Part shown: positions 42,982 through 53,237 of the stretch, in pieces
Layout: each line of letters starts with the position of its first letter
How positions within the stretch are numbered: position 1 is the first letter of the stretch
NCBI RefSeq assembly: GCF_014042355.1
Contig: NZ_JACEZU010000012.1
Location: 1 to 64,000 of the forward strand
Length of the DNA: 64,000 nt
Reading direction: 5' to 3'
Source of the DNA: Rugamonas apoptosis
GTDB lineage: Bacteria > Pseudomonadota > Gammaproteobacteria > Burkholderiales > Burkholderiaceae_D
Position numbers and translations under genes: made by a program
The notes under the pieces: model-generated
Database searches by the model: none
What the model was told of the DNA's origin: nothing
What the model saw: the letters and a program-made list of their open reading frames with translations, nothing else

Positions 42982-43539
42982 CTATTCTCCAGCCATGTCG
43001 CGTTGCAGGTACGACAGCAGCAGCTTGCGCGCGCGCGCCAGGCGCGACATCACCGTGCCGATGGGGATATCGGCCACTTCGGCGATCTGCTTGTAAGACA
43101 GCTCGTCCATCTCCTTCAGTACCAGTACTTCGCGGAACGCGGGTGGCAGCTGACTCAAAGCCTGGTTGACGCCGCGGTCCGCGTCGCGGCTGGCCATGAT
43201 GGCGGCCGGGTCGCTGGACGCTTGCTGCGCCAGCAGTTCGTCGCCCTCCATGCCATGCAGCGCCTCGTCGAAGCTGACGTCGGCCTGCTGCGGCTTGCGG
43301 TCGCGCAGCGCCGTGTAGAAGGTGTTGCGCACGATGGTCAGCAGCCAGGCGCGCGCGTCGCCGCCCCGGTAGCTGTCGGCGAAACGGTAGGCGCGCAGGT
43401 AGGCGCTCTGTACCAGATCGTCCGCGTCGTGCGGGTCGCGCGTGAGCCAGCGCGCCAGGTTGTAGGCCGCATCCAGGTGCGGCATGGTCAGCTGTTCAAA
43501 CCGTGCCGCCTTGTCGTCGTCGCCCAAATGCTTGTCCAT
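42982..43539 (-). CDS. ECF RNA polymerase sigma factor
   Basis: A 185-residue sigma-70 family ECF factor. Region 2 (residues about 15-85: FEQLTMPHLDAAYNLARWLT, DADDLVQSAYLRAYRFAD, ARAWLLTIVRNTFY) recognises the -10. Region 4 (about 120-175: LPPAFREVLVLKEMDELSYK, IAEVADIPIGTVMSRLARAR) recognises the -35. The start MDKHLGDDD at 43539 is chosen over a Met 69 bp upstream, since family members begin close to region 2. It is divergent from the metallophosphoesterase-cupredoxin genes, its likely regulon. Confidence 0.92.
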   Translation of the reverse strand: MDKHLGDDDKAARFEQLTMPHLDAAYNLARWLTRDPHDADDLVQSAYLRAYRFADSYRGGDARAWLLTIVRNTFYTALRDRKPQQADVSFDEALHGMEGDELLAQQASSDPAAIMASRDADRGVNQALSQLPPAFREVLVLKEMDELSYKQIAEVADIPIGTVMSRLARARKLLLSYLQRDMAGE

Positions 43540-43722
43540 CGTAGTCGTCCCGTGGATGAAGACTCGGTGTGGTGCGCTTTTATTCCCGCGGAAAAAATAT
43601 ATCCGCAAGCGGGAATAGGAACGGGGCGCGGCCGGTTTTATCTGGTGTGGCGCGCCGGTTTGAAGCTCCGATTATGACATGGAAGCGGGCGCCGATTTTC
43701 AATCAACCAGATGGAGGACAGC

Positions 43723-44604
43723 ATGATCGATCGCAGGAGTTTCTTGAGACTGGGCGCGGTGGGTGGGGGCGCCGTGTTCATGTCCGGCCTGTATGGCAAG
43801 GCGTGGGCGCGGCAGGGTAGTGACGACTTCTATTTTGTCCAGCTGTCCGACGCGCATTGGGGCTATCGCGGGCCGGCCAACCCGGACGCGCAGAACACGT
43901 TGCGCCAGGCGGTGGCGGCGGTCAACGCGCTGCCGGAAAAGCCGGACTTCATCGTCTTCACGGGCGACCTGACGCACAGCACGGACGACCCGGCCGAGCG
44001 CCGCAAGCGCATGGCCGAATTCAGGCAGATCGTGGCCGGGCTGGAGGTGAAGCAGGTGCATTTCCTGCCCGGTGAGCACGATGCCTCGCTCGACCAGGGC
44101 GCGGCGTTCCAGGAGCTGTTCGGCTCCACCCACTACAGTTTCGACCACAAGGGTGTGCATTTCATCGCGCTCGATAACGTGTCCGACCCTGGCGCCCGCA
44201 TCGGCGAGGCGCAGCTGGCCTGGCTCAAGACCGACCTGGCTACCCAGCGGCCAGATGCGCCCATCGTCGTGCTGACGCACCGGCCCCTGTTCGACCTGGA
44301 ACCGAAGTGGGACTGGGCCACGCGCGACGGTGCGCAGGCCGTGGCCTTGCTGATGCCGTACGCGAACGTGACCGTGTTCTACGGCCATATCCACCAGGAG
44401 CACCACCGGATGACGGCGCATATCGCCCACCACGCGGCCAAGTCGCTGATCTTCCCGTTACCCGTACCCGGTTCGCAAGCCATGCGCACGCCGCTGCCGT
44501 GGGATCCGGCCGCGCCGGGCAAGGGCCTGGGCTGGCGCGAAGTGGACGCCGATCCGCGCCAGGCCAGCTACCAGATCACCGAACTGCCCGTCGCGAAAGG
44601 ATAA
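43723..44604 (+). CDS. Tat-exported metallophosphoesterase
   Basis: A 293-residue calcineurin-like phosphoesterase. The N-terminus MIDRRSFLRLGAVGGG has a twin-arginine motif (RRSFLR), so it is probably exported folded to the periplasm. Metal-binding blocks are SDAHWG, TGDLTHS, GEHD (in place of the common GNHD) and YGHIHQEH. The start at 43723 has a GGAGGA site; an in-frame ATG 12 bp upstream overlaps that site. It is followed 3 bp later by a cupredoxin gene, so the two form an operon opposite the ECF sigma gene. The substrate is unknown. Confidence 0.88.
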   Translation: MIDRRSFLRLGAVGGGAVFMSGLYGKAWARQGSDDFYFVQLSDAHWGYRGPANPDAQNTLRQAVAAVNALPEKPDFIVFTGDLTHSTDDPAERRKRMAEFRQIVAGLEVKQVHFLPGEHDASLDQGAAFQELFGSTHYSFDHKGVHFIALDNVSDPGARIGEAQLAWLKTDLATQRPDAPIVVLTHRPLFDLEPKWDWATRDGAQAVALLMPYANVTVFYGHIHQEHHRMTAHIAHHAAKSLIFPLPVPGSQAMRTPLPWDPAAPGKGLGWREVDADPRQASYQITELPVAKG

Positions 44605-44607
44605 ATC

Positions 44608-44973
44608 ATGCAAGCTTCAAAACGACGTTTCCTGCTCGGCATGCCGTTGGCCGCCTCGGCGCTGCTGCTGGGCGCTGCCCAGGGCAAGGCGCCCAAGGAG
44701 CGCGTCATCAAGGTCGAGGCGCGCAAGTTCCGCTTCGCCCCCAACGTGATCGAGGTGCGGCAGGGCGAGGCTGTGGTGCTGGAGTTGCGGGCGCTGGACT
44801 TCGCCCACGGCTTCAATATTCCCGAACTGCAGACCCGCATCGACCTGGTGCCGGGTAAGGTGGTGAAGCTGCGCTTGCAGCCTGCGCAGGCTGGCCGCTT
44901 CGGATTCTTGTGCGATAACTTCTGCGGCGCCGGCCACGAGGAGATGGCTGGCACGTTGGTGGTGACGGCATAG
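44608..44973 (+). CDS. CuA-like cupredoxin domain protein
   Basis: A 121-residue exported copper protein. A signal sequence with KRR near the N-terminus (residues 5-7) and hydrophobic AASALLLGAA covers residues 1-26. The cupredoxin fold has ligands His67, Cys102, Cys106, His110 and Met113. Their spacing (C-x3-C-x3-H-x2-M) is exactly that of the dinuclear CuA site of cytochrome oxidase subunit II; the position of the usual bridging Glu is Asn104. It could be a free periplasmic electron carrier or copper chaperone. It is cotranscribed with the metallophosphoesterase. Confidence 0.87.
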   Translation: MQASKRRFLLGMPLAASALLLGAAQGKAPKERVIKVEARKFRFAPNVIEVRQGEAVVLELRALDFAHGFNIPELQTRIDLVPGKVVKLRLQPAQAGRFGFLCDNFCGAGHEEMAGTLVVTA

Positions 44974-45165
44974 CGGCGCCGGCGAAGGGAGCGGCGCGCC
45001 GGGCACGGCTGCGGGGCTTGGTCGAGAGTGTGGCTGAGCAGGTGGCCGCGCAGGCACTGATATAATGGCGGGTTAATGCAGCCTGGCTGCCGGCCGCCGC
45101 GCCGTCTGTAGCGCCCTGTGCCCGCGTGCCGGGCTTCCCTTTTTTACCGATAGATTCCGCATCCC

Positions 45166-45885
45166 ATGTCTTCTGATACGCCCAACAACGGCCCCGCACG
45201 GCCTATGCTGTACGACCCGACCGAACACCGCATCCGCAGCTTCGTCACCCGCGCCGGCCGCCTGTCGACCGCGCAGGCGCGCGCGCTGGAAGAGCAGGGA
45301 CCGAAATTCCTGATCGAGTACAGCAAGGCGCCGCTGGACTACGAGCAGGCGTTCGGCCGCAAGGCGCCGGTGGTGCTGGAGATCGGCTTCGGCATGGGCG
45401 GCACCACGGCCCACATCGCGCAGGCGATGCCGGACAAGGACTTCATCGGCGTAGAAGTGCATACGCCCGGCGTGGGCAGCCTGCTCAAGCTGATCGACGA
45501 ACAGGGCCTGACCAACCTGAAGGCGATCCAGCACGACGCGGTGGAAGTGCTGAACCAGATGATCCCGGACGGCTCGCTGCACGGCGTCCACATCTTCTTC
45601 CCCGACCCATGGCACAAGGCGCGCCACAATAAGCGCCGTTTGATCCAGGGGCCGTTCGTGAAGCTGCTGACGCAAAAGCTGGCCGTGGGCGGTTACCTGC
45701 ACTGCGCCACCGACTGGGAAGACTACGCCGTGCAGATGCTGGAAGTGCTGGGCGCGGAAGAAGGCTTGCAGAACACGGCCGAAGGCTATGCCCCGCAGCC
45801 GGCCTACCGTCCGTTGACCAAGTTTGAAAACCGCGGCCTGAAGCTGGGCCACGGCGTGTGGGATCTGGTATTCACCAAGAAGTAA
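45166..45885 (+). CDS. trmB: tRNA (guanine-N7-)-methyltransferase
   Basis: A 239-residue SAM-dependent enzyme forming m7G46 in tRNAs. The SAM loop is VVLEIGFGMGGTTAHIAQAM near residue 70. The family motif FPDPWHKARHNKRRL near 145 includes the catalytic Asp. Length is standard for proteobacterial TrmB. A TATAAT box at about 45060-45065 lies 100 bp upstream of the start. Confidence 0.97.
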   Translation: MSSDTPNNGPARPMLYDPTEHRIRSFVTRAGRLSTAQARALEEQGPKFLIEYSKAPLDYEQAFGRKAPVVLEIGFGMGGTTAHIAQAMPDKDFIGVEVHTPGVGSLLKLIDEQGLTNLKAIQHDAVEVLNQMIPDGSLHGVHIFFPDPWHKARHNKRRLIQGPFVKLLTQKLAVGGYLHCATDWEDYAVQMLEVLGAEEGLQNTAEGYAPQPAYRPLTKFENRGLKLGHGVWDLVFTKK

Positions 45886-45889
45886 TGTC

Positions 45890-45950
45890 AAACCGGGGTC
45901 AGGTCATGAGATCCCGCAACTTGCACGATTTCATGACCTGACCCCGGTTT
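45890..45950. repeat. Perfect 20-bp inverted repeat between convergent genes
   Basis: Arms 45890-45909 and 45931-45950 are exact reverse complements, separated by 21 nt. The core GGGGTCAGGTC differs from the hrcA/fur palindrome but has the same GGGGxC...GxCCCC style. It lies 4 bp after the trmB stop and just after the stop of the convergent HIRAN-like gene. It may act as a bidirectional terminator or belong to a REP-like family; there is no long T run. Confidence 0.8.
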
Positions 45951-45959
45951 CGGTTTCTC

Positions 45960-46466
45960 TCAGTCCAGCGGTTCGATATCGAGCACCAGCACATAGGCCA
46001 GGTGGCGTCCCTGCCACAGGCCGCCGCCGCGCACCTGCGCATCGCAGGTGGTCGGCTGGCCTTCAATCTCCTTGAACTTCAGGCGCTGGCGGAAGTGCAG
46101 CGCTTCCTTCGGCGCCAGGTAGCCGGCCATGCGGCCATCGACAAACACGGCTACCGCCGTATTCTCGTAGGCATTCTGATCGTCGGGCACCAGCGTCGCC
46201 ACGCAGGCCCGGGCGGCCGCCTGTTCACCGTGCTCGCCCGCCAGTTCCTTCAACGTGCCCTGGTAGCGCGACTCATTCACCACCTCGACCTGGAAACGGC
46301 CCTGGTCGGACCAGTGCAGCGCGGGCGCCGTGGCCGGCAACTGCGGCACATATGGCCCAGCCGCGCGCGGCGGCAGGGCGGCCGGCTTGGCCGGATTGGT
46401 CTTGATGATGGCGTAGACCAGCAGCGCCGTGACGATGACGATCAGCAGGGGGAGGGCGTATTCCAT
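45960..46466 (-). CDS. Membrane-anchored HIRAN-like domain protein
   Basis: A 168-residue protein. An N-terminal membrane helix (residues 4-21, ALPLLIVIVTALLVYAII) is followed by a Pro/Ala linker. The domain at about 55-130 has the pattern of HIRAN: VEVVNESRYQGTL, TLVPDDQNAYENTAVAVFVDG, MAGYLAPKEALHFRQRL. HIRAN domains bind DNA 3' ends in helicases such as HLTF; here the domain stands alone on a membrane anchor. Its role is unknown. Confidence 0.65.
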   Translation of the reverse strand: MEYALPLLIVIVTALLVYAIIKTNPAKPAALPPRAAGPYVPQLPATAPALHWSDQGRFQVEVVNESRYQGTLKELAGEHGEQAAARACVATLVPDDQNAYENTAVAVFVDGRMAGYLAPKEALHFRQRLKFKEIEGQPTTCDAQVRGGGLWQGRHLAYVLVLDIEPLD

Positions 46467-46810
46467 GGCGAGCTTGTAGGTGCAAAGGACGTCATCTTAG
46501 CGGAATGGCTGGACTTCCACCCGGTTTTCCGTCCGCCCACACCGCCACGCGCCTCAAATTACTCGGCTAATATTGAATTTTCAATACCGGGATGGCCATC
46601 CATGAGAAGCGAGAACTGATGATCAAGCAAGTCGGCGACACCCCCATCCTGCCCGTGCCCGTGTGGCGGTGATGGAATTTGACGCGACCTTTGTCGTAAG
46701 TCCTTGCGGCAGGCTGCTGCAAGGTCAAAAATTGCTTAACCATATCCCCTCGCATCGTGCGCTATCCGGCGACGTTGGACAGCCCTGCGCCCCAGGAGTA
46801 TATTGATCCC
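46467..46810. other. Intergenic region with toxin remnants
   Basis: No intact gene is supported. A short frame from 46671 (MEFDATFV...) starts like a HigB/RelE toxin but ends in a stop codon just before 46811. It is consistent with a decayed N-terminal half of the truncated toxin that follows. The stretch 46600-46670 contains only short frames. Confidence 0.4.
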
Positions 46811-46933
46811 ATGATTTATTACATTCGTACCGCCGAAGGTGAGCTTGTCCTGCTCACGCTTTATGCAAAATCGAAGACCGATAACATTACCGGTCAGAAG
46901 TTAAGGGAGATCCGGCGTGCACTCGAAGAGTAA
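46811..46933 (+). pseudogene. Truncated RelE/HigB-type toxin (C-terminal part)
   Basis: The 40-residue frame reads IYYIRTAEGELVLLTLYAKSKTDNITGQKL in part (split: IYYIRTAEGELVLLTLYAKS, then KTDNITGQKLREIRRALEE). This matches the C-terminal half of HigB/RelE toxins, but the N-terminal 50-60 residues are missing or out of frame. It overlaps the start of the intact antitoxin gene by 17 bp, the normal HigB-HigA arrangement. The toxin has probably been inactivated. Confidence 0.7.
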
Positions 46934-47231
46934 GCCATTAAACCAGACGGAGCTGGCCGCCTTTGAAGCGACGCGCGACCTGGCGGCTGAGTTATTGCAG
47001 GCGGTGCATGAAATGAAGGCGGGACGGTTACACGTCGTTGTGTCGCCCGTCGTCGAGGCGCGCAAGAAGACCGGCCTGTCGCAGTCGCAGTTTGCTGCGC
47101 TGTTGGGAGTGTCCGTACGCACATTGCAGGGCTGGGAACAAGGCCGCAAGCAACCCAGCGGGGCCGCCCGCACGCTGCTGGCAATTGCCAGTACCAATCC
47201 CGAGGCCTTGTTGGCTGTTGCTGGAAAATAG
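46917..47231 (+). CDS. HigA/NadS-type XRE antitoxin
   Basis: A 104-residue antitoxin with a C-terminal XRE helix-turn-helix (VEARKKTGLSQSQFAALLGV, then VRTLQGWEQGRKQPSGAART, residues about 44-85). A GTG start with AAGGGAGA upstream overlaps the toxin remnant. The reading frame is intact and could still act as a repressor although its toxin is truncated. Confidence 0.88.
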   Translation: MHSKSKPLNQTELAAFEATRDLAAELLQAVHEMKAGRLHVVVSPVVEARKKTGLSQSQFAALLGVSVRTLQGWEQGRKQPSGAARTLLAIASTNPEALLAVAGK

Positions 47232-47260
47232 CCTGGGCTTAGCGGCGCTGATGGATGCGC

Positions 47261-49078
<1,818 letters not shown>

Positions 49079-49098
49079 GATACGGTTCTCGGTTTAGC

Positions 49099-49938
49099 TC
49101 AATCGACCCACTGCACCAGGCCGTAGTGGGCGGTGGCCAGCACCACCAGGCCGAACACGATGCGGTACCAGGCGAAGAAAGTGAAGGTGTGGGTGCTGAT
49201 GTAGCGCAGCAGCCAGCGCACGCACAGGAAGGCCGACACGAAGGCGGCCAGCGAACCGACGGTGAACAGGGGCAGGTCGGCCGCGGACAGCAGCGCGCGT
49301 TCCTTGAACAGCGAATAGACGGTGGCGCCCAGCAGCGTTGGGATGGCGAGGAAGAACGAGAATTCCGTGGCCACCTGGCGCGACAGGCCGAACATCATGC
49401 TGCCCATGATGGTGGCGCCGGAGCGGCTGGTGCCGGGGATCAGGGCGAACGCCTGGGCGATACCGATCTTGATGGCGTCGACCGGCGTCATGTCGTCCAC
49501 CGACGTGATGCGGGCCATGCCGGGGTTCTTCGCTTCGCTGCGCTCGACCAGCAGGATCACCAGGCCGCCGATGATGAAGGCCAGCGCCACCGGCACCGGC
49601 TTGAACAGCACGGCCTTGATGGCCTTGTTGAACGCCACGCCCAGTACGGCGGCAGGCAGGAAGGCGATGCAGACGTTGATGGCGAAGCGCTGCTGCTTGC
49701 CATCGGAGAACAGGCCGGAGAGCACGGCCGCGATGCGGACCCGGTATTCCCAGCACACGGCGAAGATGGCGCCAGCCTGGATCACAATCTCGAACACTTT
49801 CATCTTTTCTTCCATGCCGGCGAAGTTCAGCAGGCTGTCGGCCAGGATCAGGTGGCCGGTGGAGGAAATGGGCAGGAACTCGGTGAAACCTTCAACCAGG
49901 CCCATGACAAGGGCTTTAAGCGCGAGAATGATATCCAT
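49099..49938 (-). CDS. uppP: Undecaprenyl-diphosphate phosphatase
   Basis: A 279-residue integral membrane phosphatase that recycles undecaprenyl pyrophosphate for cell-wall and O-antigen synthesis and confers bacitracin tolerance. The (E/Q)xxxE-type site is in GLVEGFTEFLPISSTGHL (residues about 14-31) and the second motif is PGTSRSGATI. About eight membrane helices. It is upstream of recQ on the same strand with a 20-bp gap. Confidence 0.96.
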   Translation of the reverse strand: MDIILALKALVMGLVEGFTEFLPISSTGHLILADSLLNFAGMEEKMKVFEIVIQAGAIFAVCWEYRVRIAAVLSGLFSDGKQQRFAINVCIAFLPAAVLGVAFNKAIKAVLFKPVPVALAFIIGGLVILLVERSEAKNPGMARITSVDDMTPVDAIKIGIAQAFALIPGTSRSGATIMGSMMFGLSRQVATEFSFFLAIPTLLGATVYSLFKERALLSAADLPLFTVGSLAAFVSAFLCVRWLLRYISTHTFTFFAWYRIVFGLVVLATAHYGLVQWVD

Positions 49939-50128
49939 GAATAATCGTTCGATTTCGAATTAGTTTTACGGGGGAAACGGTGTCCGGCGCGGGCGCCAGC
50001 GCTGCGCGGGCTCGAAGCTTACCATGCCGGGGCGCCGCGATTCTGAATCGGGCGCAAATCGGGGGGAAAAGGAGGCCAATCGGGCGGCAAAACGGGGCGC
50101 CCCGTGGGGGGGCGAAGGGACGGGGTGG

Positions 50129-50362
50129 TCAGCGCACGGTACGCATGCCGGGATTGTGGGCGCGGGCGCCCGACATCAGCACTTCGAGTTGGCCGGATTT
50201 GAACAGTTGCTGGTGCTCGCCGCGGTCGTCGAGCCAGCGGCACAGCACGTCGTCATCGTCGCTCAGGCCGGTGCGGCCGGTCGTCGTTTTAATCACCAGC
50301 ATCCTGCGATGCCAGCCGATCGGCCGCACCGTATCGCCCGCCTTCGCCCGTTCGCGTTCCAT
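50129..50362 (-). CDS. Small DUF2158-like (YodC-type) protein
   Basis: A 77-residue protein. The pattern AGDTVRPIGWHRRMLVIKTT, DDDDVLCRWLDDRGEHQQLF, KSGQLEVL follows the DUF2158 fold (small SH3-like barrel). Function is unknown. The start at 50362 follows the pattern MERERAKAGD; a longer frame exists but has no family support. It lies alone between uppP and the cysteine-cluster gene. Confidence 0.6.
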   Translation of the reverse strand: MERERAKAGDTVRPIGWHRRMLVIKTTTGRTGLSDDDDVLCRWLDDRGEHQQLFKSGQLEVLMSGARAHNPGMRTVR

Positions 50363-50487
50363 GGTGGCCTCCGTCGTGTGCTCGCCTCCATGATACGCCT
50401 GTCGTGGCGGGATGGGCGCCGGGCACAGCAACCGCCGTGGCGTGGCGGCAAAGTCCGGACCGACGTCCGGCTGAGGGCAGGCAGAGG

Positions 50488-50766
50488 TCAGGCTGGTGCG
50501 GTGGCCCGCTCCAGCGTCGCCAGCCACACCATGGCCTGTTCGCGCGTGGCGCCGCACATTTCCACTGATGGCTGCAAACCGCCGCAAACGGCCGGGCGCT
50601 CGGGGCGGCCAAAGATCAGGCAGCCATTGTCCTCGCCTAACTGGATGCAACGCACGCCGGCCGGCTTGCCGTTGGGCATGCCAGGGATGGGGCTGGTGAT
50701 CGAGGGCGCGGTGCAGCAGGCGCCGCAGCCGGGGCGGCAGTCGGGAGTGGAGGAAGGCAGGTTCAT
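50488..50766 (-). CDS. YkgJ-family cysteine cluster protein
   Basis: A 92-residue protein with the zinc/iron-chelating cysteine cluster pattern: CRPGCGACC near the N-terminus, then CIQLGEDNGCLIFGRPERPAVC and MCG. The residues GxxCxxLxxD/E...CxIFxxRPxxC are typical. It may bind Zn or an Fe-S cluster; function is unknown. Starting at Met 50766 leaves the first Cys at residue 10. Confidence 0.8.
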   Translation of the reverse strand: MNLPSSTPDCRPGCGACCTAPSITSPIPGMPNGKPAGVRCIQLGEDNGCLIFGRPERPAVCGGLQPSVEMCGATREQAMVWLATLERATAPA

Positions 50767-50815
50767 GCGGTGATCCGGGGATGGTCCGGCGGTCTGCGCG
50801 GACTGGGGCGATATT

Positions 50816-51607
50816 TTACCCGGCTTTGGCGGGCTGCCCATATTCCTCCGGGCCAGCGGATGTCGCGCGCAGCCATCGTGCCACCGCATCGGCCACCCAC
50901 GGCCCATCATCGAGCGGCAAGTCGTGGCCGGCATCTGGATGAACATGGTGCGGGGCCGACCATGCCCGCGCCAGCCGCTGCGAGCAGGAGGGCGACACCA
51001 ACCGGTCGCCCGCACTCGACAGGATCAGCACGGGCACGTCCGGCCGCCGCGCCGGCGCCCGGTAGCGGGCCGCCGCCCACAACTGGCGTAGTGCGTTGGT
51101 GCGGCGCACCGGGTGGTCGTGCTGGTAGGCCAGCCAGCGTTGCAGCAAGCCGTCGTGCGCGTGGCCGTCGCGGCTGGTCAGGCGCAGGATCAGGCTTTCC
51201 TGGCGTGCCACGCCACCGCGCAGCAGCAGGCCGGCGATGGCCGGATAGTTGCGCCAGCGCAGGCGCTGGTGGAAGCGGCTGTAGGGCCGCATGCTGGTGT
51301 TGATCAGCACACACGCCTCGATCTCATCCGGATAACGGCTGGCCCATTCCACGGCCGCCATCCCGCCCAGCGACAAGGCCAGCAGGCGGTACGGCGGCGG
51401 CACGCCTTCGGCCCGCAACTGCGCCCGGCATGCGTCGACCATGGCGGCCACGGAAGTAGGGCTGGGTTCGGCATGCCGGCTGCCGTTGCCGGGCAGGTCG
51501 GGCGTGATGATGCCCGCGCCTGGCAATGCCTGCGCCAACTGGGCGGGGAAGGCGCCCCAGTGGCGTTGTTCGCGCATCAGGCCGCGCAGCAGGATCCAGC
51601 TGGCCAT
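50816..51607 (-). CDS. Alpha/beta hydrolase
   Basis: A 263-residue alpha/beta-hydrolase fold enzyme. The nucleophile elbow is LALSLGGMAAVEWASR (GLSxGG-like, Ser near residue 99), the acid lies in SSAGDRLV and the catalytic His in DAGHDLPLDD near 235. The substrate is unknown; it resembles small esterases. Its ATG overlaps the stop of the upstream M14 peptidase gene by 3 bp (ATGA), so the two are translated together. Confidence 0.85.
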   Translation of the reverse strand: MASWILLRGLMREQRHWGAFPAQLAQALPGAGIITPDLPGNGSRHAEPSPTSVAAMVDACRAQLRAEGVPPPYRLLALSLGGMAAVEWASRYPDEIEACVLINTSMRPYSRFHQRLRWRNYPAIAGLLLRGGVARQESLILRLTSRDGHAHDGLLQRWLAYQHDHPVRRTNALRQLWAAARYRAPARRPDVPVLILSSAGDRLVSPSCSQRLARAWSAPHHVHPDAGHDLPLDDGPWVADAVARWLRATSAGPEEYGQPAKAG

Positions 51608-52620
51608 CAGTCGTACCAGCGCGCCAGCGCGCGTCGTTGCTGGGCCTTGCGGGCCAGTCCCTGGGGTTGCCAGTGGCCGTGGCTGGCGGCGGCCCGCATC
51701 AGGAAATCGAACCACACCAGGTGGCGCCGCAGCACCCGCTGCAGGCGGTGGGTGGCCGTGGGATTGAAGATGCCGAGCCGGTTGAACAACTGGCGCGGGT
51801 TCTTCTTGACCCAGGCCCACGATCCCATCTCCAGCGTCAGCGGCAGGAAGGTGCGTTCGCCCGCGTCCGCCGTGTTGAGGTAGAGGTAATCCCACAGGTC
51901 GCCATGGGTCAGGTATTGGCGGCTTTGCGGCTCGAACACGTAGTTGTGGTTGGGATAGCTCTGGCTGAACAGTTCTTCCAGCGCGCCGATGTCGGCCAGG
52001 TGAGGGATGGGCGTGGCCGTGTGCGCATGGGGGAACCAGATGCGGTCGCGCAGGCCGAAGCCGGAATGGCAGTCGAGCGCCATGCTGAACGGGCGCGACA
52101 GCAGTTCCCGTTGCACCAACTCGCACACGGCGCTGCTTTCCGGCTCCATGGGCGCCTCCGGCGCGCCGCGGTACCACGGCAGGTGCGGGCTGTAGCGTTG
52201 GCCGCCCAGCAGGAAGGGGACCTTTTCCAGCGCGTTCACGGGCGCGTTGCGCATCAGGTCCACGCCTTGCGGATTGCAGCGGGTGGCGCGCCACATGCCG
52301 CCCGGATTGACCAGTGGCATGAAGACGAGGCGCATGTGGGCCAGCTGGTGGTGCAGCGTGCGGTCCCAGCGCAGGCGGGTGAGCAGGCTTTCCAGAAAAG
52401 ACAGCACGACCTGGGTGCCGATCCGTTCCAGCCCGTGGATGCCGCCGAAGAAGCCCAGCGCCGGCACGTCCGGCGCGGGATTGCCGATGGCCAGCGCGTA
52501 GACGGGGAACTGGCGGCCGTCGATCTCCACCGCGCACGGAGTCGACACCTCGAAGTGCGACCCGCCTTCATCGATCAGGCGCTTGAGGGCGATCAGTTCT
52601 GGCAGATTCTTCGCGATCAT
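51607..52620 (-). CDS. M14 family zinc carboxypeptidase-like protein
   Basis: A 337-residue metallopeptidase of the M14 type. The zinc ligands are HxxE in FFGGIHGLERIGTQV near residue 60 and His in ALDCHSGFG near 183; the catalytic Glu is in LTLEMGSWAWVKKN near 275. A conserved PLVNPGGMW block is present. The start at 52620 gives no signal peptide, so it is probably cytosolic. It may act on peptides or on modified amino acids; the coupled alpha/beta hydrolase suggests sequential hydrolysis. Confidence 0.85.
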   Translation of the reverse strand: MIAKNLPELIALKRLIDEGGSHFEVSTPCAVEIDGRQFPVYALAIGNPAPDVPALGFFGGIHGLERIGTQVVLSFLESLLTRLRWDRTLHHQLAHMRLVFMPLVNPGGMWRATRCNPQGVDLMRNAPVNALEKVPFLLGGQRYSPHLPWYRGAPEAPMEPESSAVCELVQRELLSRPFSMALDCHSGFGLRDRIWFPHAHTATPIPHLADIGALEELFSQSYPNHNYVFEPQSRQYLTHGDLWDYLYLNTADAGERTFLPLTLEMGSWAWVKKNPRQLFNRLGIFNPTATHRLQRVLRRHLVWFDFLMRAAASHGHWQPQGLARKAQQRRALARWYD

Positions 52621-52840
52621 GGCGATGGGCGTCACTGGGTGGTCAGACAGTGTAACGCAGCCGGGAGGAGGGGGGGCAAGGGCCGGGAAATATAGGCGTT
52701 GCGTGCCCGGCGCCGGGAGCTGCCTGCGCCGGAAGCACAAGCCGCTCTTTACCTGCTTTTACCTGTCTTTACATTTGACGGGCTACGTCCCGTTTTTGCC
52801 TTGCCGATAACCTCAGTAGTAAATAACTCGGGAGGTGAAC

Positions 52841-53188
52841 ATGGTCACAGCAGTGGGATCGAGTACGGTCGCTGCCAGTAGCGGCAGCGGGTCGGCGGAC
52901 AGCGGCAGCGCCATCGCGGCGCTGCAAAAGCAGTTGCAGACGGTGCAGAAGGAACTAACGGAAGCCAATAAGGATACTTCCGACGCCGGCAAGCAGAAAG
53001 CAAAACTGTTGCAGGCGCAGATGCAGGCGATCGAGGCGCAGATCGCCCAGTTGCAGGCGGCGGCCGCGCAGAAGGCGGCGCAGCAGGCCCAGGCCAGACA
53101 GGCGCAGTCGTCGTCCGACGGGGCCACGGCGACGGGCGGGCAGTCGCGCTATGCCACCATCGGCAGCGTGATCGATACGACCGCTTGA
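52841..53188 (+). CDS. FlxA-like protein
   Basis: A 115-residue protein with Ser/Gly-rich head, a long coiled coil (about 25-85: IAALQKQLQTVQKELTEANK, KLLQAQMQAIEAQIAQLQAA) and Gln/Ala-rich middle, matching the FlxA-like family. FlxA in E. coli is a FliA-dependent protein of unknown function. A GGAGGTGA ribosome site sets the start at 52841. No flagellar genes are adjacent. Confidence 0.75.
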   Translation: MVTAVGSSTVAASSGSGSADSGSAIAALQKQLQTVQKELTEANKDTSDAGKQKAKLLQAQMQAIEAQIAQLQAAAAQKAAQQAQARQAQSSSDGATATGGQSRYATIGSVIDTTA

Positions 53189-53237
53189 CTGGCGCTTTCG
53201 GGGCTGTGCCCGACTTTGGTGTTCCTCGCCTTCATGG

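Noticed and set aside
46002..46619. A 205-codon plus-strand frame opposite the HIRAN-like gene
   Set aside because: It is antisense to a gene with a membrane helix and recognisable domain, and has no family pattern.
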